Below are positions 1 through 5,942 of a stretch of DNA of 59,382 nucleotides, piece after piece. A program made the position numbers and the translations under genes. A model generated the notes under the pieces. That model saw only the letters and a program-made list of their open reading frames with translations. It was not told the origin of the DNA and did not search any database. The stretch is from Endozoicomonas acroporae. Lineage in GTDB: Bacteria > Pseudomonadota > Gammaproteobacteria > Pseudomonadales > Endozoicomonadaceae. The stretch covers positions 1-59,382 of the forward strand of contig NZ_PJPV01000079.1 of assembly GCF_002864045.1 (NCBI RefSeq), read 5' to 3'. Position 1 is the first letter of the stretch, and every line of letters begins with the position of its first letter.

Positions 1-44
1 TTCTGAATGATGGACTCTTTGAACTCTTCTGAATAGCGGGCCAT
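1..44 (-). CDS. IS3-family transposase OrfA, N-terminal fragment
   Basis: Only the first 14 codons are in the window, reading MARYSEEFKESIIQ. The pattern (R-Y-S/T-x-E-F-K-x-S-I-I) is typical of the helix-turn-helix OrfA start of many IS3-family elements. The rest lies beyond the left edge. Its partner end is at 59231-59382. Confidence 0.6.
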   Translation of the reverse strand, partial: MARYSEEFKESIIQ

Positions 45-109
45 TGATTACTCATGACCGCCCCCTGTTGAGATTTCTAATTTCAGGAGAGGCGACAACT
101 ATGCTGACA
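1..109 (-). mobile_element. 5' end of an IS3-like insertion sequence (cut by window edge)
   Basis: The tip read on the minus strand is TGTCAGCATAGTTGTCGCCT at about 109-90. It matches, with one mismatch, the tip of the IS fragment at 59231-59382, which is the opposite end of the same kind of element. A transposase start lies 65 bp inside the tip. The element runs off the left edge. IS3 assignment rests on the transposase start and on TG...CA tips. Confidence 0.75.
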
Positions 110-958
110 CAGGGGGCACTGCTCGTCATCAAATTTAGCCTTACCCCACTCATAATATTTACAAAATTCATCCATATTAGGTAATGTTCCTATATGCTCA
201 ATTTTTACTTCAGTTTCTCTGGTGCATTTTGTTGTTGATGGGTCGCAATTTAAAATAAATTTTTGAGGTGTTATTTTACCAAAAAACGTATGATTCTTAA
301 ACATTTCAGTTTTTCCGTTTTCATAGCACATCCATAATGGTTTATTTTTATTATCATCAATACAACATCCAGGTTTAACATCAGGATTTTCACAACACGA
401 AACTCTTTCTACTGTAATGTCCGGTGCCTTGGTGGTCGTTGCTTGTTTGGTTATGGTATTTTTGGTCGGTGATCCAGTGGCCGTGGCATTGGTTACTTTT
501 TGGGTAGATAAGGACGTTGCAACAGGCGCTGCTGTAATCAAGGTCGGTGACTTGGTCGTGTTATTTTGGGCCGACGTTTGGTTGGTCGTGGTATTGTGGT
601 TCGGTGATCCAATGGCCGTGGCATTGATTACTTTTCGGGTAGATAAGGACGTTGCAACAGGCGCTGCTGCAGTCAAGCTCGGTGCTCCAATGGCCGTGGT
701 ATTGATTACTTTTCGGGCAGACAATGCCGTTGCAGCAGGAGCTGCTGCAGCTAAAAGGGTTAAGCCATAAATGCCAGCAGACGCGGCCCCAAGCAACCCT
801 ATGGTTGCAACTGCTGTCAGAAAAGGGTGACGGACAATCCATTTAAACGCCCTGGTCCCACAACTTCGATCATCCTGCCTCACACCCGATTCTGCATCGC
901 TTTGTGGAGCCTTTACGTAACTACGAAGCTCAATATTTGAAAATGCTGCTTGATTCAT
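83..958 (-). CDS. Repeat-containing single-pass membrane protein, 3' end replaced by IS
   Basis: A 291-residue protein of unknown family. A basic cytoplasmic-looking N-terminus is followed by one hydrophobic segment (about residues 45-75). Then come three imperfect repeats of about 25-45 residues containing AAPVATSLSTRKVINATAIG and separated by Thr/Asn-rich linkers. A C-terminal Cys-rich region (about 185-291) holds paired CC motifs and suggests an extracytoplasmic disulfide-bonded domain. The repeats are also visible in DNA near 479, 614 and 692. The last eight codons (CQHSCRLS) and the stop lie inside the terminal repeat of the IS at 1-109, so the native C-terminus has been lost. The Thr/Ser/Ala-rich stalk is reminiscent of surface-exposed proteins. 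No function can be named. Confidence 0.65.
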   Translation of the reverse strand: MNQAAFSNIELRSYVKAPQSDAESGVRQDDRSCGTRAFKWIVRHPFLTAVATIGLLGAASAGIYGLTLLAAAAPAATALSARKVINTTAIGAPSLTAAAPVATSLSTRKVINATAIGSPNHNTTTNQTSAQNNTTKSPTLITAAPVATSLSTQKVTNATATGSPTKNTITKQATTTKAPDITVERVSCCENPDVKPGCCIDDNKNKPLWMCYENGKTEMFKNHTFFGKITPQKFILNCDPSTTKCTRETEVKIEHIGTLPNMDEFCKYYEWGKAKFDDEQCPLCQHSCRLS

Positions 959-1374
959 GAACTTGCTCTATTATGGTTAACTCATTTCTACGTGTACAAC
1001 TGATAGATAACGTGAGTTCGATACACAAAGGGCGAGAAAACTCCGGTTGTTTAACTATCTTTCTGTTGTAATTAATACCTGAATCCGTAACTTCAGAAGA
1101 CGTTGAAACCTTCGGGAGTCAATCATGACAATGAGTGTAGACTAAATTACGCGATGTTCGACTTTTAAAATGACCTAAAAATGCATGACTGACCTCCTTT
1201 TCTGCTATTAATAGCAGTGGTTAACCAGAAGGAGATCAGCCATGCCTGTTGAACAGTTTATCACTACGCCTCCTGTAAGAGAAAAATCTTGCACGATCTG
1301 TGTTTTTTTATAAAATAGGGGTTGTTAAGTGATACTGTTGTGTTAGATTATCCACCCTGTCAGGGGGGAATAAC
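959..1374. other. Intergenic region with a 23-codon ORF
   Basis: No full gene is seen. At 1242-1313 (+) a 23-residue ORF starts MPVEQFITTPPV and is preceded by a strong AGAAGGAGATC ribosome binding site at good spacing. It may be a real small peptide or the remnant start of a lost gene. The stretch also holds the divergent upstream regions of the genes at 83-958 and 1375-1740. Confidence 0.35.
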
Positions 1375-1740
1375 ATGTATCAAGTCGCCAGGGATGAAGA
1401 TCCATTGGATGCTTTAGTGAACTATCTTTACGATAAAATCATCCAGCAAAGCTCCGAGGTACTGAAAAATGCTGAAGACTTTTCCATTGAAGTACTGAAA
1501 AAAGAAAATCCATCTTATGCTGAAATAGCAGAAGACATGAAAAAGATTGGCGACATGATGGATTACCTTATTAATCACGGTCAATTGAAATCTAAAGGCT
1601 ACACGCAAAATCATTGGACTTTAAATAAAGCCCAAGATTATGTTAGGTTTGTAGCTGAAGTAGCTAAAGCAATACAGGCCGAAGACGAAATAAAACTTAA
1701 AACACTAACGAAGACGGCTAATGAGTGGAGCTTCTTATGA
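1375..1740 (+). CDS. Small predicted helical protein of unknown function
   Basis: A 121-residue acidic protein, predicted mostly helical, with no signal peptide, membrane segment or recognised motif. Its start follows CAGGGGGGAATAAC, a usable ribosome binding site. Its stop overlaps the start of the next ORF by four bases (ATGA), so the two are translationally coupled. A strong terminator follows the pair. The only recognisable neighbour is a phage terminase relic on the opposite strand, so a phage or mobile-element origin is possible. A two-gene toxin-antitoxin or accessory unit is conceivable, but nothing in the sequence proves it. Confidence 0.6.
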   Translation: MYQVARDEDPLDALVNYLYDKIIQQSSEVLKNAEDFSIEVLKKENPSYAEIAEDMKKIGDMMDYLINHGQLKSKGYTQNHWTLNKAQDYVRFVAEVAKAIQAEDEIKLKTLTKTANEWSFL

Positions 1741-1868
1741 AAGACATGACGTTCGAACAGATTGCTAACGAAATCATCAAGCTCGCAAACAAAGTTGGTG
1801 CAACCGCAAGACAAGCCCGTGAGAGACATCTGAAAGAAGCGGCAAAGCTGCAAAAAAAGGCAGCCTAA
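1737..1868 (+). CDS. 43-residue coupled small protein
   Basis: The start codon lies in the ATGA overlap with the 121-residue gene upstream. The product begins MKDMTFEQIANEIIKLANKV and continues as a highly basic amphipathic helix rich in Lys, Arg, Ala and Gln. It ends 22 bases before a rho-independent terminator. Coupling, compact size and the dedicated terminator support a real gene. The basic helix suggests binding to nucleic acid, to an acidic partner such as the upstream protein, or to a membrane surface; this is inference. Confidence 0.55.
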   Translation: MKDMTFEQIANEIIKLANKVGATARQARERHLKEAAKLQKKAA

Positions 1869-1887
1869 GACTTTGTAAGTAAATAAG

Positions 1888-1912
1888 AAACCGCCGAAAG
1901 GCGGTTTTTTTT
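1888..1912 (+). terminator. Rho-independent terminator
   Basis: A CCGCC-GAAA-GGCGG stem-loop at 1891-1904 is followed by eight T residues. It closes the 1375-1868 unit. Confidence 0.9.
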
Positions 1913-1916
1913 CGCC

Positions 1917-2216
1917 CTAATTTCCCCACCCTTTCCATTTGCCGGAGCCGAGTGCCTGGGTAAGTGATTTGCCAGAGGTGAAAGATTGAGACCAGCCGTC
2001 GTCGACGTCGGGAGCGGAGGTTTTCTTTTGTTGCTGCTGATATTGATTCGCCAGGGAGTGCTTGACGAAGATCGGCGTGCCGAAAGAGGCGGGGGTGACG
2101 TGGACTCGGGAGAGGGCGTCGATGAGAATTTCAAAGGCGTCCACTTGGTCGTCGTGCTCGACGGAGGGGAAGGCGGTGGCTTCGGCAATGAACTCGTCGA
2201 GCCAGAGAAGCTGGGG
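1917..2216 (-). pseudogene. Phage terminase large subunit, C-terminal relic
   Basis: The minus-strand frame from 2216 to the stop at 1917-1919 reads LLWLDEFIAEATAFPSVEHD and continues DQVDAFEILIDALSR. The segment FPSVEHDDQVDA matches the nuclease-domain end of tailed-phage large terminases, whose HDDxVDA motif contributes metal-binding Asp residues. The frame starts directly after an in-frame stop at 2217-2219, so the ATPase domain and most of the nuclease domain are missing. About 100 codons remain, ending in a Gln/Ser/Gly-rich tail. This is evidence of a lost prophage. No other phage gene is recognisable nearby. Confidence 0.7.
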
Positions 2217-2328
2217 TCAGGTCTTTCTTTGTGCATAACTTTTGTGGTTTACAGAGTTAAAAAGAAGATATTTGCAGAATGTAAGGCCTGCCCATCCCTC
2301 CTGGGAGCCTGACCCCTGATTTTCTGAC

Positions 2329-2556
2329 CCTGATTTTTAAAACGGTTCGATCGTTCAGAAACGGCTGAAAATTCCCGGAAGGTAACTGGCTGTCTTATTT
2401 GTTAAAACTTTTTTCAAAAGCTCTGGTCAAATAACAAAAGTTTATCGGAATCAAAATTGTGGGAAACGCTCTACCAACAATAATCCGGTTTTGTTTCACC
2501 CACATCTGCTGATATAGCTGAATGCCACGCAGCTACGGCTGACTGCCAGGTAGCAC
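2329..2556 (+). repeat. Direct repeat, copy 1 (upstream region plus gene start)
   Basis: This stretch, from AAAACGGTTCGATCG through the coding start GTGGGAAACGCTCTACC, recurs at 3594-3834 with few differences. One difference is a 1-bp insertion near 2478 in this copy that shifts the reading frame. The repeat covers a presumed promoter and ribosome binding site and about 35 codons. Confidence 0.85.
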
Positions 2557-2738
2557 CACAGCTTGGCATCGAGATTAAGCAGCTACAGGCGGATTTACAA
2601 CGGTTTGTATCGGGTTATAAGGACTTTTTAACTCTGGCCACGGTGCCTGAATCCAGTGCAATACCACCGGAAGTCCAACCTTTTATCAATGAACTACTGC
2701 CCCTTGAAAAACAAGGCATAGTTGGTCAGTCCACTTAA
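2459..2738 (+). pseudogene. Frameshifted gene sharing its N-terminus with the 3726 gene
   Basis: It starts with GTG at 2459 and MGNALPTI, as at 3726. A one-base insertion near 2478 then breaks the frame. After the shift the frame continues as FVSPTSADIAECHAATADCQ and leads into a different C-terminal part (IEIKQLQADLQRFVSGYKDF, then Pro-containing sequence to the stop at 2736-2738). The common start with an unrelated remainder suggests that an N-terminal module was copied onto different bodies. The function of the C-terminal part is unknown. Confidence 0.6.
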
Positions 2739-2827
2739 AGCACTGGATGTGGAATTCTCGATGGGTGCCCAGATATTCATGTTTTATCTCATTATTAACC
2801 AATGAACAGAGATAGAGTTTATTTTCG

Positions 2828-3436
2828 ATGAATGTTGCGGATGTATGTCAAATCTGTTTCGAGTCTTTTAATGAAAATGATAATGAAGATCTTCGATGTG
2901 ATGATAAAGTAGTTCTCCCGTGTCATGAGACTCATGTCTTTGGAAGAAAATGCATTGCTCAATGGTTTGACCGATCTAAGAAATGTCCTATTTGTAGGTC
3001 TGAAGTGCCGTCATTTATCCTTGAGAGTATGCCTCTTACTCGTTCATTGCATGAACGGGTAATCAGAAAAGTTTCTCAAATTGCTACTGATGTTTTTATT
3101 TGTGCTGCTAGCTCTGCTCTTACTGCGGCAACCTTTATTGGTGCCGCCGGCATTATTAACCTTGCCATTGGTTTGGCTGAGACTGATGATGTTGAGTCTT
3201 CCCTGGCTACTGGTGTAAGTACAGCCATTGCAACTGGATCTGTTTTTGGAGCGGCAAATAGCCTGGCTGACTTAAAACTTTTCGCGTTTACGGGTGCGGT
3301 AATTGGCTTTGCCGGTTGTCCTATAGCTTTTGCAAGTAATGGCTACCTTTCTGCTTCTCATTTTGCTGGTTTTGCTACTGGTGCATACGTTGGCGGAATT
3401 TGGTCCTATATTAGTAGTACTCATCTGGATCCATAA
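2828..3436 (+). CDS. RING-finger membrane protein, putative E3 ubiquitin ligase
   Basis: A 202-residue protein. Residues 7-56 form a RING-type finger: C7-x2-C10, C32, H36, C42-IAQW and C53-PIC56. The E2-contact positions of RING E3 ligases are present: Ile9, Trp47 and Pro54. The fifth metal ligand expected in HVFH/C is Gly39, so H33 may substitute or the site may be degenerate. Residues about 86-198 are hydrophobic, Gly/Ala-rich, and could form three or four membrane segments, as in small eukaryotic membrane-anchored RING E3s. Bacteria have no canonical ubiquitin, so a host-acting effector is the natural inference. No secretion signal is evident. A hairpin terminator follows at 3567-3602. Confidence 0.8.
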   Translation: MNVADVCQICFESFNENDNEDLRCDDKVVLPCHETHVFGRKCIAQWFDRSKKCPICRSEVPSFILESMPLTRSLHERVIRKVSQIATDVFICAASSALTAATFIGAAGIINLAIGLAETDDVESSLATGVSTAIATGSVFGAANSLADLKLFAFTGAVIGFAGCPIAFASNGYLSASHFAGFATGAYVGGIWSYISSTHLDP

Positions 3437-3566
3437 GGCTCCTGGAATATTGATCTTCAACTCACGCAAACCCCTCACCAGGCTGAGCTTGTTGCAAAAG
3501 TAGCGAGAAAAGCACAGCACTTTTTCGACAGCCTTTTAAGCCGGAGGTATGTTCAGGTATAGGCTC

Positions 3567-3602
3567 AAAATCAGGGTCAGACTGGTCATGCCCCTGATTT
3601 TT
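3567..3602 (+). terminator. Hairpin terminator after the RING gene
   Basis: AAAATCAGGG pairs with CCCTGATTTTT across a 15-16 base loop and ends in T residues. A related but imperfect arrangement occurs near 2307-2335 before repeat copy 1. Confidence 0.65.
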
Positions 3603-3834
3603 GTTAAAACGGTTCGATCGTTCAGAAACGGCTGAAAATTCCCGGAAGGCAACTGGCTGTCTTATTTGTTAAAACTTTTTTCAAAAGCTCTGGTCAAATA
3701 ACAAAAGTTTATAGGAATCAAAATTGTGGGAAACGCTCTACCAACAATATCGGGTTTTGTTTCACCCATATCTGCTGATATAGCTGACTCCCACGCAGCT
3801 ACGGCTGACTGCCAAGCTGACTGCCAAATAGCAT
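3594..3834 (+). repeat. Direct repeat, copy 2 (upstream region plus gene start)
   Basis: Second copy of the segment at 2329-2556. Here the reading frame is intact. A short in-frame duplication (GACTGCCAAGCTGACTGCCA) is present near its 3' end. Confidence 0.85.
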
Positions 3835-4494
3835 CAACATCCACTCGTTCTGTCATTCGAGCCGGGCATAGCTCCCCTTATTGCCAGCGGTTTGAGGCGG
3901 ATAATTCACACGAAACCGAGCTTTTCTCTCCACTACCCAACCGTGACATCGCACTTCCGGTTACCGATAGCCACAGGCCTGCCAGCCATGGCCTGGAACC
4001 TGCCACCCCTGAGAGGCAAACCCGGGCCCTTATGGGTGGCAAGGGACTGTTTCTGCACCGAATGCAACAAGCCAGGATTCCGGTTCCACCCTTCACTGTG
4101 GTTGACACAACTCTGGTCGCCAAGCTGGAGCAACAGCCTTTCCCCGCACAATGCCTGTTGCCTTTATCTGCCAGATATACACCATTGGAGCCACGAATCA
4201 CGCAGCCTGGAACAATTGCGCAGGATCGTTACCGAACTCCCCCATCCGCAACAGGCACAATGGCTCAAGGGATTATCCGGATTTATTGCCAGTGAAGATT
4301 TCTATCAACAGGTGAAAAATATCAGTGCTGCCGGGGACATTCGTCATCTCTACCTCGCGCTTGGGCAACCATCCGGCGAAGCCTGCATCGTCCGAAGTTC
4401 CGGTGTGGATGAAGACCGCTTCGGCGATGCTCAGGCCGGTCGGTATGACATTTTCCTCGCTTGTTTCAGTTTTTTTTGCTTTCCCTGTCTCTGA
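3726..4494 (+). pseudogene. PEP-synthase/PPDK N-terminal (pyruvate-binding) domain gene, frameshifted and truncated
   Basis: It starts GTG at 3726 after AGGAATCAAAATT. The N-terminal ~35 residues are the duplicated module. Further on, LMGGKGLFLHRMQQARIPVP matches the GGKGxxLxxMxxxGIPVPPGF signature of the PEP/pyruvate-binding domain (PPDK_N). The match then moves to another frame somewhere around 4150-4220. That frame carries LEQLRRIVTELPHPQQAQWL and EACIVRSSGVDEDRFGDAQA, the equivalent of the VRSSATAEDLxxASFAGQ substrate-binding motif. Similarity stops at YDIFLA near 4466, before the ATP-grasp and histidine domains. The frame closes at 4494. Loss of function is likely. It lies just upstream of the 4848-9195 operon and may once have belonged to it. 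Confidence 0.65.
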
Positions 4495-4822
4495 TGATTT
4501 CAGCAGCACTGACTTAATAAACAAGATTCAAGTACTGGAATTTTCCAACAGCCCCGAGCCAGCTAGAAATAGATGGCTGTTTTGTGTTTTCGTGGTTGCT
4601 CAAACTTGAGCACAAATCCAAGACAATGAACTTTCTCTTGATTAGATGGTCTTAAAATTCACTGGACAGCAGCTGTCCACTTAACAAAAGAGCCATTGAT
4701 CAAACCAAATTCTTATGGTCGCCAAAGTCGGTCCTGATAATTTGTGATCTGATTTTTCAGTCACCCTGCACAATGAAAATTCCACATTGCTCAGGTCATT
4801 ATTACCTGACTTGGGAGTTCTC
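4495..4822. promoter_or_regulatory. Upstream region of the HprK/GT/PhyH operon
   Basis: No gene is seen. A TCAGGT-N7-ACCTGA inverted repeat at 4791-4809 lies just upstream of the ribosome binding site GGGAG at about 4812-4816 and could be an operator or leader hairpin. A GGACAGCAGCTGTCC palindrome lies near 4664-4678. Promoter boxes could not be assigned with confidence. Confidence 0.35.
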
Positions 4823-4888
4823 ATGGCAAAAATGATTAAAACATTAAATGATGACCCCACTACCCGTTTTACCCGGCTCTTCTTCTGA
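4823..4888 (+). CDS. 21-residue ORF overlapping the HprK-like gene start
   Basis: ATG at 4823 is preceded by TTGGGAGTTCTC, the best ribosome binding site in this stretch, at good spacing. The peptide starts MAKMIKTLNDD and ends TRFTRLFF. It is basic with an aromatic C-terminus. It overlaps the 4848 gene in another frame. That gene has no Shine-Dalgarno sequence of its own, so reading this ORF could couple translation into it. Alternatives are a leader peptide, a precursor peptide of a modification system, or the old N-terminus of the kinase after a frameshift. Confidence 0.4.
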   Translation: MAKMIKTLNDDPTTRFTRLFF

Positions 4889-5942
4889 AGCAGTTAGTAA
4901 AGGAGCCATACACAACACTGAGCATTGCCAGGGTTCTGTCGATACGCCACAGGGCAAGGTTTCCGTTTCATGGCACATCGGACAACAGCACCATCTCGAT
5001 TTTGCCTCAACCGGAGACATTTCACTGACCCAGCGGGATATTCAACACCTGTCAGCCCATCTGCCCGGATTTAAGCCACAGCCCGGGAATGGTGACCAGC
5101 CCCTGGTGACCGTGGAACACGTCCAGACCACCAGCCACCCGGTCATCGAGCAACGTGAAGGAGCCGTTCAGGTTATGGCTCCCGATAACGACATCATGCC
5201 GGATACCCTGCCACACCTTCTTTACGGGGCCTGTCGGGTTGAGTGGTTACGAAGAAAACTGTTCCCGGTCCATGCGGCCTGTATCGGCGATGCCTCGGGC
5301 TGTTACCTGCTTGCCGGTTCCTCAGGCTCTGGCAAAACCACACTGGTACTGGAGCATGCCCGGCAGCATCGCAATTTGCCAGAACGAAAAATTATTTCGG
5401 CAGACAAAACCCTCGTCAGGTTTACCGATGACGGGCAACTCAAAGCCGTTGCGGGCACCAAGACCATTTCGGTGCGTAACCATGATATGCCCAAATGGGA
5501 GCCCGTGGTCAGTGCCGGAGTTGCTGAAGCAGGAAAATCTGAACAGTCCCTCACCAGTGTTGGCGACCGGACCCATTTTCAACTGCCTTCGGATTACTAC
5601 AGTGACCCGGAATCGGAAGTCCCGATACGGGAGATTGTGCTGGTCAAGTTAAACGACAATTTCATGGAAAACACCCTGACCGCTGAAAGTGCAAGACATC
5701 AGCTGTTTAACCTGTTCCTCGACAAGCAGCGCGAGGATATTCTGATCGGTGATCATGATGCCGTCCTTGATGGAACCGTTCCTCGCGAGGTCAAAGACTA
5801 CCTGGCGCAGAAGCTCGGGGATTATCTTCGCGAGGACGGGCGGCAGACACGACAGATCAGCGGCCCACTGCAGGACGTTTACCAATCCATAATGCCCACG
5901 CTGTCCATGGAGGTGCTGCCAACGGACAAAAAAAAAAGATAG
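4848..5942 (+). CDS. HPr-kinase-like (HprK-related) P-loop protein
   Basis: A 364-residue protein. FPVHAA (about 140-144) followed by YLLAGSSGSGKTTL (P-loop at 157-165) and SADKTLVRF is the arrangement of the C-terminal kinase domain of HPr kinase/phosphorylase relatives. The N-terminal ~125 residues are not recognised. HprK relatives outside the PTS occur in biosynthetic and peptide-modification clusters, where some phosphorylate peptides. No HPr or other PTS gene is in the window, so classical carbon-catabolite control is unlikely. The start ATG at 4848 lacks a ribosome binding site and probably depends on the upstream small ORF. The stop overlaps the next start by one base (TAGTG), directly after a run of ten A residues. 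Confidence 0.7.
   Translation: MMTPLPVLPGSSSEAVSKGAIHNTEHCQGSVDTPQGKVSVSWHIGQQHHLDFASTGDISLTQRDIQHLSAHLPGFKPQPGNGDQPLVTVEHVQTTSHPVIEQREGAVQVMAPDNDIMPDTLPHLLYGACRVEWLRRKLFPVHAACIGDASGCYLLAGSSGSGKTTLVLEHARQHRNLPERKIISADKTLVRFTDDGQLKAVAGTKTISVRNHDMPKWEPVVSAGVAEAGKSEQSLTSVGDRTHFQLPSDYYSDPESEVPIREIVLVKLNDNFMENTLTAESARHQLFNLFLDKQREDILIGDHDAVLDGTVPREVKDYLAQKLGDYLREDGRQTRQISGPLQDVYQSIMPTLSMEVLPTDKKKR

Noticed and set aside
417..770. Plus-strand open frame opposite the 291-residue repeat protein
   Set aside because: It is the complement of the tandem repeats of the minus-strand gene; low-complexity Val/Ala composition and no ribosome binding site.
1986..2312. Plus-strand Gly/Val-rich open frame
   Set aside because: It is the shadow of the terminase relic on the other strand and runs into repeat DNA.
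4325..4609. Possible small gene after the PPDK_N relic
   Set aside because: It overlaps the relic in another frame, lacks family features and has no clear ribosome binding site.
4848..5942. True HPr kinase/phosphorylase of a PTS
   Set aside because: The P-loop domain is related, but no HPr, EI or EII gene is near, and the N-terminal domain is not the usual one.
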